A stretch of DNA of 21,950 nt from Deltaproteobacteria bacterium (GCA_016234955.1 JACRNN010000154.1:1-21950), one strand, 5' to 3'; shown: positions 1 through 7,989, counted from the stretch's first letter. The notes: a model not told the origin generated them from the letters alone. Numbers and translations: made by a program.

Positions 1-1
1 A

Positions 2-604
2 CGGATAAACCAGAAGAACAAATACTACAAGACCTGCGTAAAGGTGGCGGATATCCTCTCGAAGAACGGCTACACGATAATCACGGGCGGCGGGCCGGGG
101 ATAATGGAGGCCGCGAACAGGGGCGCGGTGGCCAACGGCGGCACTTCCGTCGGCCTCAACATAACCCTGCCGATGGAGCAGAAGTCCAACAGGTACCAGA
201 CCAAGTCGCTCAACTTCAGGTACTTCTTCGCCAGGAAGGTCATGTTCGTCAAGTACGCCATAGGGTACGTCTGCATGCCGGGCGGCTTCGGCACCATGGA
301 CGAGTTCTTCGAGGCGCTCACTCTGATACAGACCCACAAGATATACCCCTTCCCGCTCATACTCTTCGGCTCGGAGTACTGGACGCCGCTCCTGGAGTTC
401 ATGCGGACGACCATGATAAAGTACAGGACCATAGACGAGAACGACCTCGCCCTAATCAGGCTCACGGACGACCCCATGGAGGTGCTCGACATCATCAACA
501 AACACATGGACAGGAAGATGATGTACATAAAAAGCGCGTCCGAGGGGAAAAAGGGCGTTGCTCAGCCGAGGCCCAAAAAGACGAACAGAGGCAGGGGGAG
601 GTGA
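2..604 (+). CDS. LOG-family nucleotide 5'-monophosphate phosphoribohydrolase (5' end outside window)
   Basis: Rossmann-fold protein of the LOG / TIGR00730 family, whose characterised members release the free base from nucleoside 5'-monophosphates (the cytokinin-activating reaction in plants). The frame is open from the first bases of the window, so the GTG at 44 is probably internal and about 200 residues of a longer protein are visible. The sequence shows the glycine-rich GGGPGIMEAANRGA segment and the family signature PGGFGTMDE, which supplies the nucleotide-binding loop and catalytic Glu. A middle segment rich in Phe/Tyr/Lys precedes the signature. The C-terminus ends in a basic, Arg/Lys/Gly-rich tail of about 25 residues that the family does not need and that may bind nucleic acid (inference). 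The stop lies 3 bp before a small gene whose ribosome-binding site is inside this gene's end, so the two are co-transcribed. Confidence 0.9.
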   Translation, partial: RINQKNKYYKTCVKVADILSKNGYTIITGGGPGIMEAANRGAVANGGTSVGLNITLPMEQKSNRYQTKSLNFRYFFARKVMFVKYAIGYVCMPGGFGTMDEFFEALTLIQTHKIYPFPLILFGSEYWTPLLEFMRTTMIKYRTIDENDLALIRLTDDPMEVLDIINKHMDRKMMYIKSASEGKKGVAQPRPKKTNRGRGR

Positions 605-607
605 CCC

Positions 608-781
608 GTGGAGACCGAAGAGCTTAAAAAGGTGACTGTGGCGCTCGAGGAGGAGCAGATAGAGAAGCTCAAGGAGCTGGCCGGGGAGTACAGGGAAAAG
701 CTCGGACAGAGATGGACGTTGAGCGCCATGGTCAGGGTCGCGGTGGGGGACTTCCTGACCAAGATGGGCAAGATGACGTAA
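608..781 (+). CDS. Small ribbon-helix-helix-like protein (57 aa), GTG start
   Basis: A 57-codon gene starting at GTG, 3 bp after the LOG-gene stop. A strong Shine-Dalgarno GGGGGAGG ends about 5 bases before the start, so I regard it as real despite its length. The protein begins with a short strand (KKVTVAL), then a charged helix (EEEQIEKLKELAGEY), then a second helix (LSAMVRVAVGDFLTKM). This order and spacing resemble the MetJ/Arc/CopG ribbon-helix-helix fold, which dimerises through the strand and binds DNA. A DNA-binding or regulatory role is inference from this pattern. No toxin partner is adjacent: the upstream gene is the LOG enzyme and downstream is non-coding repeat DNA. It could instead be an unrelated small helical protein. 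Confidence 0.7.
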   Translation: METEELKKVTVALEEEQIEKLKELAGEYREKLGQRWTLSAMVRVAVGDFLTKMGKMT

Positions 782-782
782 C

Positions 783-972
783 AGGCTGCTGAAAAAGCCC
801 CATCTGCGGTGTCGATGAACCCACTGGGGCTAAAAAAACCGTTGAGGCTTCAGAACGCTAAAAAAACGTCGCTCTGCTACGGCGTACGGAAAAAGTACGC
901 TTCATTCCTCACTCCTTGACTCCTCGGGGCACCCATGCGAGAAGCATGGGTCGGGAGCTTTTTGAGCAGCCT
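783..972. repeat. Palindromic REP/MITE-like intergenic element
   Basis: The 190-bp stretch is bounded by inverted repeats: AGGCTGCTGAAAAAG at 783-797 and CTTTTTGAGCAGCCT at 958-972 pair over 15 bases with one mismatch. Inside are two perfect hairpins: GCGTAC (882-887) with GTACGC (895-900), and ACCCATGC (931-938) with GCATGGGT (944-951). A related end-like sequence, TTTTTCAACAACCTGCT, follows at about 990-1005. It occupies nearly all the DNA between the small gene and sppA. No ORF is visible. It could also fold in RNA and end transcription from the LOG operon, but there is no clean U-run. Confidence 0.6.
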
Positions 973-1022
973 GGACGGACGCGAGGGTTTTTCAACAACC
1001 TGCTAAAGGAGCCGCCCCTTAC

Positions 1023-1982
1023 ATGAAAAAGATATTGGCGCTTGTCTTTTCAGCGGCCCTCTTCCTCACAGGGTGCGTCTTCGTGAACCTGCCCTCAGTC
1101 GCCCCGCTCGTTGAAAAGACGATAGGCGGGGCCGGCGCGGACAAGGTGCTCATAGTCGATATCTCAGGAGTACTTACCGACGAGACGCGCGGGGGGGTCT
1201 TCGGCATCCAGACCGAGGCCAACCTCACCGCGAGGATCAAGGAGGAGCTCACAAACGCCTCCGGGGACAGGGCGATAAAGGCCGTGGTCCTGAGGATAAA
1301 CACCCCCGGCGGGTCCGTGACCACGTGCGACATCATAGCCCACGAGATAAGGAACTTCAAGAAGCGGACAGGCGCCAGGGTCGTGGCTGAGCTCATGGAC
1401 GTCGCCGCCTCTGGCGGGTACTATATCGCCAGCTCCGCGGACAGGATAGTGGCCCATCCTACGACCGTCACCGGGTCCATAGGGGTGGTGGCGTTCAACC
1501 TCAACGCCAGCGGCCTGATGGAAAAGATCGGCGTTACGAACCAGACCGTAAAGTCCGGGGACAAAAAGGACATGGGCTCGCCCTTCAAGCCGATGACCGA
1601 GGAGGAGAGGCGGATCCTCCAGTCCGTTATAGACGGCATGTACGAGAGGTTCCTCGACGTGGTGGCCGATGGGAGGAAGGGCGTTGTATCGAAGGCTGAG
1701 ATAAGGAAGGCGGCCGACGGCAGGATATATACCGCCCAACAGGCGTTGGACCTTAAGCTGATAGACTCGGTGGGTTATCTCGATGACGCGGTGGAGGCCG
1801 CCAAAGGGCTCGCCGGGATCAAAGAGGCCCGGCTTATAACGTACGCCGGGCCGCGTGACTACAGGAACAATATCTACTCAAGCGCGGCCCCAAAGACCGC
1901 CGCCACCTTGAGCCTTATCAACATAGACCCTTCCATCTACGGCAAATTCGGCATGAACTTCATGTATGTCTGGATGCCTTGA
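1023..1982 (+). CDS. sppA: Signal peptide peptidase SppA-type S49 serine protease (lipoprotein)
   Basis: Membrane-anchored S49 protease that cleaves leftover signal peptides after secretion. It is 319 residues long, matching the short, single-domain (Bacillus-type) SppA rather than the 67-kDa E. coli form. Residues 1-18 are a signal peptide ending in the lipobox LTGC (Cys18), so the protein is predicted to be lipidated. The core has INTPGGSV (92-99) and AASGGYYIAS (128-137), with Ser130 as likely nucleophile. KSGDKKDMGSPFK follows, where Lys182 of the KD pair is the likely general base of the Ser/Lys dyad. The start ATG is preceded by AAAGGAG about 10 bases upstream. It converges with the M16 peptidase gene, another envelope protease. 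Confidence 0.93.
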   Translation: MKKILALVFSAALFLTGCVFVNLPSVAPLVEKTIGGAGADKVLIVDISGVLTDETRGGVFGIQTEANLTARIKEELTNASGDRAIKAVVLRINTPGGSVTTCDIIAHEIRNFKKRTGARVVAELMDVAASGGYYIASSADRIVAHPTTVTGSIGVVAFNLNASGLMEKIGVTNQTVKSGDKKDMGSPFKPMTEEERRILQSVIDGMYERFLDVVADGRKGVVSKAEIRKAADGRIYTAQQALDLKLIDSVGYLDDAVEAAKGLAGIKEARLITYAGPRDYRNNIYSSAAPKTAATLSLINIDPSIYGKFGMNFMYVWMP

Positions 1983-2053
1983 GAACGCCTGGCGGCAAGC
2001 CCCTAATTCCCTTGGGGCGTATTGGGAGCCACAGGACGCCCGGCTGAAGGCCC

Positions 2054-4792
2054 CTACTTCTTCACCGTCCCTTCCTTGTCTGTCTTGCCGTCTTTCGGTT
2101 CCTTTACTTCCTTAGGTTCCTTGACTTCTTTCGTTTCCTTGCCGTCGGTCTTTGCCGCGGGCCCTACGATTGAGATGGTGTAGGCGTTAAGGGTGATGTA
2201 CTTGCGCGCCGCCTGGAGCACATCCGAGGCGGATACGGCCTCTATCTTCTTCGGATAGGTCCTGGAGAAGTCGTAGCCGAAGCCGAAGAGCTCGTTATTC
2301 GCCATGTCGGCGGCCTGGCTCGATACCTCCTGCAGACCTATCTCGTAACCGCCGATAATGGAGTTCTTCGCCTTCTTGAGCTCTTCAGCGCTCACCTTCT
2401 CGGAGGAGATGGTCTTCAGTTCCTTCAGTATCCCTTCTATCGCGGCGTCCTTTTTCTCGGGGGCGCATCCTATGTACACGGCGAAGACGCCAGGGTCAGC
2501 CGCCTCTTTTGAGAACGCGCTCAACGAGTAGGCGAGGCTCTGCTTGTCCCTCAAGTCTAAAAAGAGCCTGCCGCTCTGGCCGGAGAGGACTTCGGAGAGC
2601 ACCTTCAGCGCGTACCTGTCGTCGCTCCCTATCGTGGTGCCCAGAAAACCTACGCCGATATTCGTCTGCGCCTTGTCCTTTACGGCGCCGGTGGTCCGTA
2701 TGGCGGTCTGGCGCTTTTCAACCGGAGTGGCCGGCAGTTTTGAGGGCGGCCTCTTTAAGCCCTTGAACAGCGCCGTGACCCTCTCTATGGCCTGGTCCGC
2801 GTCCACGTCCCCCACGATGGCGAGCACCATGCGGTCGGGCGAGAAGAACTCCTCGTACCGCCTGATGACGTCATCCCGGCTGAAGGCGTTGACCGTCTCT
2901 ACCGTGCCTGTCGACGGCATGCCGTATGGGTGGTCCTTGTACAGGTCCCTGTAGAGGAGCTTGAAGGTATAGGCCGGGAGGTAGTCCTCCTGCCTGTTGA
3001 TGGCGGCGATGGTCTCCTTCCTCAGCTTTTCGACCTCGGCGTCCGGAAAGGCCGGATTAAGCGCGACGTCGGCGAATATCTCAAGCCCCCTGTCGAAAAA
3101 ATCGGAGAGGAAGCTTCCGGAAACCCCTACGGTATTCCAGCCGGAGAATCCGCTTACGCTCCCGGCCATGTCTTCAACGTCCCTGGCGATATCCTCCCTC
3201 GACCTCTTTTGGGTGCCCCGCGTCAGCATGGACGCCATGAAGCCGCTCAAGCCGTTTGTCCTGGCGTTCTCGAACCGCAGGCCGCCGGGGAACGCGGCGT
3301 AAAACGACACGGTCGGGTTAGAGTGGACTTCCTTCACGATCAGGGTGATGCCGTTCTCCAGCCTTACCTTTTTGACCCTCTCGGACCTTTCCCTGGGCCC
3401 GGCAAGCGTCTTTTGCGCCTCGGCGGAAGCCTTTTTGATGGCGGCGGAGAGCTTATTGTCCGTCACCTCGCCCTTTTCACTGTCGGGCACGACCGCGATG
3501 ACCGACATGTTATTGACGTTCAAGTATCTCACGGCCGCGCGTTTTATGTCTTCGGAGGTGACGCGCGCCACTCCTTCGATATATTTCTTCTCGTACCGGT
3601 AGTCCCCGAAGTGCGTCTCGTAATAACCGAGCTTGTCGGCGATGCCGTTCATCGTCTCGCGCTGGTAGATGAACTCGCTCCTCAGGTTGAGCTTGGCCCT
3701 CTCGATCTCTTCGTAGGTGGGCCCGTCAACGGCGAGCCGCGTCATCTCCTGGAGGGATTCATAGACGGCCCTGTCCACGTTCTTGGATTCCATGGTACCG
3801 GTCACCAGGAAGACGCCCGAGTCCTCAAGCGACATCGGGTAGGAGCTTATGGAGTGGACGATACCTTCATCGGCCTTCAGTCTCTTATACAGCCTTGAGC
3901 TCTCTCCTCCGCCGAGTATGGCGGAGAGGACGTCTATGGCGTATGTGGCGTTGTCCCTGAGCCTGGGGATGTGGAACCCTATGCCGAGGTGGGACTCCTT
4001 AATGGGCTGAGCCGCTATCTTAGTCCTGTACCGCTCCTGGACAGGCTCCACAGCCCTCTTCCTGTGCGGGTCGGGCCTCTTCTTGAAGTCCTTGAACGCC
4101 TCCTTGACGGCCTTGAGCGCCGAGTCCCTGTTCACGTCCCCGACTATCACGAGGGTCATGTTGTTTGGGATGTACCACCTCTGGAAGAAATCCACTATCT
4201 GCTCCCTTGTGAACTTCTCCACCACGTCCCTGTAGCCTATTACCGGCCTTCCGTAAGGGTGGGCCGTGAAGGCGGTGGAAAGGAGGTTCTTATACAGGCT
4301 CCTTGACGGGCTGTCCTCGTTCATGCGTATCTCCTCGAGGACGACCTGAAGCTCCTTTTTAAGCTCTTCGGGATCGAACGACGAGCGCTGTATGGCGTCG
4401 CTTATTATATCGAGCCCGGTTGAGAAATTCCTGCTCGGGACCACCAGGTGATATACCGTGTTGTCGTACGACGTGTAGGCGTTTATGTCCCCGCCGACGC
4501 CCTCTATCTCTTTAGCTATTTCCCCGACCTTCCGCTTGGCCGTCCCCTTGAAGAGCATGTGCTCGAATACGTGGGAGATGCCGCCGTCCTTGTCGGACTC
4601 GTCCGCGCCGCCGACCCTGACCCACATTTGAACCGACACCACGGGGGCGGAGTGCTCTTCCTCGATGATTACGTTGAGCCCGTTGCCGAGCGTGGCCTTG
4701 AACACGTCCCCGGCCCTGGCCGGGGAGACCCCGTCGATTGCGAACAGTAACGATATGAAGACGAACAAAAAGACCTTTACTTGACGCCTCAT
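2054..4792 (-). CDS. Secreted M16 family zinc metallopeptidase, fused active plus inactive halves
   Basis: A 912-residue protein of the pitrilysin/processing-peptidase family (M16). I start it at ATG 4792 rather than the longer frame to 4951: GGAGGT lies 6 bases upstream and the residues that follow (MRRQVKVFLFVFISLLFAID...ARA) form a signal peptide, so it is exported. The N-terminal half has the inverted zinc motif H74-VF-E77-H78 and the later LEEIRMNED segment, whose Glu154 (or 153) supplies the third ligand. The second half begins near residue 490 and has no HxxEH (GLSGFMASMLTRGT replaces it), but keeps the Arg/Tyr-type segment RDKQSLAYSL. It is therefore the inactive partner half that closes the chamber. 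In many bacteria these halves are separate adjacent genes. The extreme C-terminus is a Lys/Glu-rich repeat tail. Confidence 0.93.
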   Translation of the reverse strand: MRRQVKVFLFVFISLLFAIDGVSPARAGDVFKATLGNGLNVIIEEEHSAPVVSVQMWVRVGGADESDKDGGISHVFEHMLFKGTAKRKVGEIAKEIEGVGGDINAYTSYDNTVYHLVVPSRNFSTGLDIISDAIQRSSFDPEELKKELQVVLEEIRMNEDSPSRSLYKNLLSTAFTAHPYGRPVIGYRDVVEKFTREQIVDFFQRWYIPNNMTLVIVGDVNRDSALKAVKEAFKDFKKRPDPHRKRAVEPVQERYRTKIAAQPIKESHLGIGFHIPRLRDNATYAIDVLSAILGGGESSRLYKRLKADEGIVHSISSYPMSLEDSGVFLVTGTMESKNVDRAVYESLQEMTRLAVDGPTYEEIERAKLNLRSEFIYQRETMNGIADKLGYYETHFGDYRYEKKYIEGVARVTSEDIKRAAVRYLNVNNMSVIAVVPDSEKGEVTDNKLSAAIKKASAEAQKTLAGPRERSERVKKVRLENGITLIVKEVHSNPTVSFYAAFPGGLRFENARTNGLSGFMASMLTRGTQKRSREDIARDVEDMAGSVSGFSGWNTVGVSGSFLSDFFDRGLEIFADVALNPAFPDAEVEKLRKETIAAINRQEDYLPAYTFKLLYRDLYKDHPYGMPSTGTVETVNAFSRDDVIRRYEEFFSPDRMVLAIVGDVDADQAIERVTALFKGLKRPPSKLPATPVEKRQTAIRTTGAVKDKAQTNIGVGFLGTTIGSDDRYALKVLSEVLSGQSGRLFLDLRDKQSLAYSLSAFSKEAADPGVFAVYIGCAPEKKDAAIEGILKELKTISSEKVSAEELKKAKNSIIGGYEIGLQEVSSQAADMANNELFGFGYDFSRTYPKKIEAVSASDVLQAARKYITLNAYTISIVGPAAKTDGKETKEVKEPKEVKEPKDGKTDKEGTVKK
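2057..2152 (-). repeat. Low-complexity Lys/Glu repeat tail of the M16 peptidase
   Basis: The last 30 or so codons of the peptidase gene encode a charged, repetitive tail built on KEVKEP units (KETKEVKEPKEVKEPKDGK). The DNA shows matching TTCCTT-type repeats. It lies after the last M16 domain and is probably disordered. It could expand or contract by slippage. Its role is unknown. Confidence 0.75.
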
Positions 4793-4900
4793 TCCTTGAC
4801 CTCCGTTTTGAAAATGCATGAAGATCGCCAGTCCCGCGGATATTGCCCCTGAGGGCTTCAATCCCGGTCCGGCGCTCGAATGCTTTCCAGCTGATATGAA

Positions 4901-4929
4901 AGGATAAAACAATTTGGATGTTTTTGCAA
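4901..4929 (-). promoter_or_regulatory. Possible promoter of the M16 peptidase gene
   Basis: On the minus strand TTGCAA (4924-4929) is followed after 17 bases by TATCCT (4901-4906). Both boxes match the sigma-70 consensus at 4 of 6 positions. It would leave a leader of roughly 100 bases. It lies in the divergent region shared with the nicotinamidase gene. Confidence 0.4.
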
Positions 4930-5002
4930 TGACGGCGTATTGACACGCCATGTGAAAGTGATAACCTTATGGTAAGAGTAGGAGGAGAGGGGGATACGGC
5001 CA

Positions 5003-5590
5003 TTGAAAAAGAGCGCACTTGTCATCGTGGACGTGCAGAACGACTTCTGCCCGGGCGGGGCCCTGGCGATTGAAAACGGCGACGCGGTCGTCCCGGCTAT
5101 CAACAGGTACATCGAGCGTTTCAAGGCCGCGGGCCTGCTTGTCTACGTCACGCGCGACTGGCACCCGGAAAAGACTATACACTTCAAGGAGTACGGCGGC
5201 AAATGGCCGGCGCACTGCGTCAAGTGGACCGTCGGGGCGCGGTTCCACCCGGGTCTAAGGCTCCCGGAAGGCGCCGTCATAATTACAAAGGGCGACGGCC
5301 CGGATGAGGATTCCTATTCGGCGTTTGACGGGAAGGACCACGGAGGCAGGCAGTTTTCCGAGGCGCTGCGCGGCAACGGGATAAACCACCTCTACGTCGG
5401 TGGGCTCGCAACGGATTACTGCGTCAGGCAGAGCGTGCTCGACGCCCTGAAGGAGGGGTTCGGGGTAACGGTGCTCCTCGACGCCGTGAGGGGGGTGGAT
5501 GTCAACCCCGGGGATTCCAGGCGAGCCATAGACGAGATGATAGAGAAAGGGGCCGATACGACTACGTCGGAGGAGTTCGATCTGTCGTAA
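5003..5590 (+). CDS. pncA: Isochorismatase-family hydrolase, probable nicotinamidase
   Basis: A 195-residue cysteine hydrolase, most like nicotinamidase, which converts nicotinamide to nicotinic acid for NAD salvage. The catalytic triad is visible: Asp10 in VDVQNDF, Lys96 in ITKGDG and Cys140 in ATDYCV. The metal site is partly visible: Asp52 and His54 in RDWHP. The usual DWHPxxHxSF is here DWHPEKTIHF, so Thr58 sits at the third ligand position and a His falls two residues later. The following GGKWPAHCV is typical of the family. The start is TTG at 5003, preceded by a purine-rich stretch GGAGGAGAGGGGG ending about 9 bases upstream. A TTGACA at 4940-4945 may be part of its promoter, but no good -10 follows. 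Assignment to nicotinamidase over another isochorismatase-like enzyme is likely, not certain. Confidence 0.85.
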   Translation: MKKSALVIVDVQNDFCPGGALAIENGDAVVPAINRYIERFKAAGLLVYVTRDWHPEKTIHFKEYGGKWPAHCVKWTVGARFHPGLRLPEGAVIITKGDGPDEDSYSAFDGKDHGGRQFSEALRGNGINHLYVGGLATDYCVRQSVLDALKEGFGVTVLLDAVRGVDVNPGDSRRAIDEMIEKGADTTTSEEFDLS

Positions 5591-5911
5591 TCCGTACCCG
5601 GGTCGTCTATCAGGCTGGGTTTTTCCGCGTCATATGCTTTTTTCTCCACTCAATGACCAACTGCTAAATCCAACAAGTTCGATTTGTTGTTCCAGCAACA
5701 ATATTTAAGGAAGCTCTGATTAATTATGTTTTTCTGTCATTCTGAGGAAGCGTAGCGACCGAAGAATCTCGTAACTTATTGATTTTATAGACGTTGAGAT
5801 TCTTCGCTTTGCTCAGAATGACATGCTATTGCGAATTAATCTCAAAACCCGATGAAAGGTTGTTTTTAACGTTCTGAAAACCCAGGGTTTTTCAAGCCCA
5901 GGGAGGGCTCA
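5591..5911. other. Intergenic region between convergent pncA and aspA
   Basis: No gene is visible in these 321 bases. They hold MITE copy A (listed separately), a small hairpin CAACAA/TTGTTG near 5672-5690 and, next to aspA, a short hairpin AGGGCT/AGCCCT spanning the aspA stop on the minus strand. No convincing U-tailed terminator is seen for either gene. Confidence 0.6.
5709..5841. mobile_element. MITE-like element, copy A (right end lost)
   Basis: The 133-base core is identical to copy B at 15495-15626 except for a substitution and a one-base length change in the T-tract near 5731. The left end GGAAGCTCTGATTAATT is intact, but the last nine bases of the right terminal repeat (AGAGGTTCC in copy B) are replaced by unrelated sequence. 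The body is one long imperfect palindrome: GTCATTCTGAG and GAAGAATCTC on the left recur inverted as GAGATTCTTC and CTCAGAATGAC on the right. There is no ORF, so it would need a transposase in trans. Confidence 0.8.
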
Positions 5912-7342
5912 TCAAGCCCTTCTCTTTGCCGCCCTTATCCGCGCGGGCCCGGTCACTGACATCGGGTCCAGGAGCCTCTCCCACTCCGCTTCCGTCAATA
6001 TGCCGCGCCCGATGACGACCTCCTTGACGGTCCTGCCCGTCCTGGCGGACTCTTTCGCCACCGCAGCCGCGTTTTCGTACCCGATTATCCGGTTGAGCAC
6101 GGTTGCGAGCCCCACGGACCTCTCGAAGAACTCACGGCACTTCTTCTCATCGGCCTCTATCCCCTCAATACACCTCTCGGTAAACGCCGCTACCGCGGTA
6201 GAGAGTATCTCGACGGACTGGAGGATATTATAGTTTATGACCGGGAGCATGACGTTGAGATCGAGCTGTCCCGCCTGCGCCGCCGTCATTACCGCGAGGT
6301 CGTTGCCCATGACCTGGAAGCAGACCATGTTGAGCATCTCAGCCATCACCGGGTTTACCTTGCCCGGCATTATGGAGGAGCCAGGCTGTACGGCAGGGAG
6401 CCTTATCTCCGCAAGGCCGGTAGCCGGCCCGGAGGCAAGGAGCCTCAAGTCATTGGCTATACGTATAAGCTCTATTGCCGCACACCTCAGCGTACCGGAG
6501 AAGTGGGCGAAGTCGGCCATGCTGTTGATGGCCTCGAAGGTGTCCGGGGCCTTCCTCAACCCCTTTATATCCGTAGCCTTCGACAGCGCCCTCAGTACGG
6601 TATCCCTGTACCGCGGATGGGTGTTTATCCCGGTGCCCGCGGCGGTTGCGCCGAGGCCGATTTTTTTAAGCCCTTCTCTCGCTCCGAGGATGCGCTCTAT
6701 CGACCCCCTTACGGCAGAGGCGTAGGAGCCGAACTCCTGGCCGAGCCTCACCGGCACGGCGTCCTGGAGGTGCGTCCTGCCGGATTTAATGACCCTGTCA
6801 AACTCCATCGACTTGCGCCTGAGCGCCGATTCAAGGGCCTCCAACGCAATGACAAGGCCCCCGGAAGAGATCAATGCGGCTATCCTCAAGGCAGTGGGCA
6901 TCGTGTCGTTGGTCGACTGGCTCATGTTGACGTGGTCGTTGGGGTGGACTATCGAGTAATCCCCGCGCCTGCCGCCGAGGATCTCATTCGCCCTGTTGGC
7001 GATGACCTCGTTGGCGTTCATATTGTGGGAGGTGCCGGCCCCGGCCTGGTATACGTCCACGATGAACTCGGAGTCAAACCTGCCGGAGACGGCCTCGATG
7101 GCGGCCTTTCTTATGGCAAGCCCCCTTTTCCTGTCGAGCAGGCCGAGACTCATGTTGGCCTCGGCTGAGGCGAGTTTTACGAGCGCCGTAGCCCTTATGA
7201 ACGCCCTTTTCGGCCTTATGCCGCTTATGGGGAAGTTCTCCGAGGCCCTGAGAGTCTGTATTCCGTAGTACGCCTTGTAGGGCACCCGGCGTTTACCGAG
7301 AGAATCCTTCTCGACCCTGAAACCTTTTCGATCGTCCGCCAT
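5912..7342 (-). CDS. aspA: Aspartate ammonia-lyase (aspartase)
   Basis: Cytoplasmic class II fumarase/aspartase-superfamily enzyme that interconverts L-aspartate with fumarate and ammonia. It has 476 residues, the usual length. Motifs favouring aspartase over fumarase are YYGIQTLRASENF near the N-terminus and QAGAGTSHNMNANEVIANRA (fumarases have GSGTQTNMN here). The superfamily signature GSSIMPGKVNPV carries the catalytic Ser loop, and SGRTHLQDAVPV is also present. The gene is last in a tight minus-strand operon, 10 bp after the GerMN-domain gene. There is no obvious strong Shine-Dalgarno in that gap, so translational coupling is likely. The C-terminus (GPARIRAAKRRA) is basic. Confidence 0.92.
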   Translation of the reverse strand: MADDRKGFRVEKDSLGKRRVPYKAYYGIQTLRASENFPISGIRPKRAFIRATALVKLASAEANMSLGLLDRKRGLAIRKAAIEAVSGRFDSEFIVDVYQAGAGTSHNMNANEVIANRANEILGGRRGDYSIVHPNDHVNMSQSTNDTMPTALRIAALISSGGLVIALEALESALRRKSMEFDRVIKSGRTHLQDAVPVRLGQEFGSYASAVRGSIERILGAREGLKKIGLGATAAGTGINTHPRYRDTVLRALSKATDIKGLRKAPDTFEAINSMADFAHFSGTLRCAAIELIRIANDLRLLASGPATGLAEIRLPAVQPGSSIMPGKVNPVMAEMLNMVCFQVMGNDLAVMTAAQAGQLDLNVMLPVINYNILQSVEILSTAVAAFTERCIEGIEADEKKCREFFERSVGLATVLNRIIGYENAAAVAKESARTGRTVKEVVIGRGILTEAEWERLLDPMSVTGPARIRAAKRRA

Positions 7343-7352
7343 ATGGGTTTTC

Positions 7353-7988
7353 TTACTTTTGCGGGGGTTGGCCTGTTATAATGTCCTTGTCAGGGCCGAG
7401 CGGGAGGCTTATGTCGATATGCCCCTTGAGGGTCTTCTTTTTTTTCCCGTCAACGAGTATCTGCACGTCTTTTACCTCTGGGAAGTTCAACGCCACGGTA
7501 TCGACTATCGAGTATATCGTCTGGAGCTCCCCGGAAGACCCGCCGGGGTGGTTCTTGATTATCTCGGAGCTGAAGTCCAGGACGGCTGTCTTGTCCCCCA
7601 CCTTTACGCTCAAAAGGCGCGTGCCTTCGGGGATGGCGCTGTCCGCAGGGTCTGAGATGGCCGCTTCCACGGCCTCCCGTATCTCCGCCTCCAGCGGGCC
7701 TTTCTTGATCTTTCTCCTGTACGCCTTGAGGTTCAACCCCTCCTCGTCGCTCAAGTAGAGGTCCACTTCTTTTTCAGGCGCGGCTATGGTCTTTTTGGCG
7801 GCTACCGGTGGAGGGCGCTTGAATATCCGTCCGCCGTAATATGTAAGGAGTATTATGCCGACGATGACCGTGACCGCGGCCACTATAAGGATAATGGCAA
7901 GGCCGCCGCCCCTGCTCCTCGAAGGCCTTTTCTTCGCCGGCGCGGAAACCGCGCCCTTTTTTTTGCCCGCGCTCTTTTTTTTAGCCAT
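7353..7988 (-). CDS. GerMN-domain membrane-anchored protein
   Basis: A 211-residue protein with a very basic cytoplasmic start (MAKKKSAGKKKG...KKRPSRSRGGG) and one membrane helix at about 29-49 (LAIILIVAAVTVIVGIILLTYY). A periplasmic GerMN domain lies at about 75-195. GerMN hallmarks are VDLYLSDEEG, IPEGTRLLSVKVGDKTAVLDFS and VQILVDGKK. The domain was named from the spore-germination protein GerM but occurs in many non-sporulating bacteria, often near cell-wall genes. The biochemical role is unknown. It starts 1 bp after the murI stop, with its ribosome-binding site inside murI, so it is co-translated with the D-glutamate-producing racemase. That hints at a peptidoglycan-linked job (inference). 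Confidence 0.85.
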   Translation of the reverse strand: MAKKKSAGKKKGAVSAPAKKRPSRSRGGGLAIILIVAAVTVIVGIILLTYYGGRIFKRPPPVAAKKTIAAPEKEVDLYLSDEEGLNLKAYRRKIKKGPLEAEIREAVEAAISDPADSAIPEGTRLLSVKVGDKTAVLDFSSEIIKNHPGGSSGELQTIYSIVDTVALNFPEVKDVQILVDGKKKKTLKGHIDISLPLGPDKDIITGQPPQK

Positions 7989-7989
7989 A

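Noticed and set aside
2930..3898. Long plus-strand open frame inside the M16 gene (322 codons)
   Set aside because: It lies antisense to a well-supported gene, has no family resemblance and reflects GC-rich codon structure.
4793..4951. Longer N-terminus for the M16 peptidase
   Set aside because: It would bury the signal peptide behind 53 residues. GGAGGT directly precedes ATG 4792.
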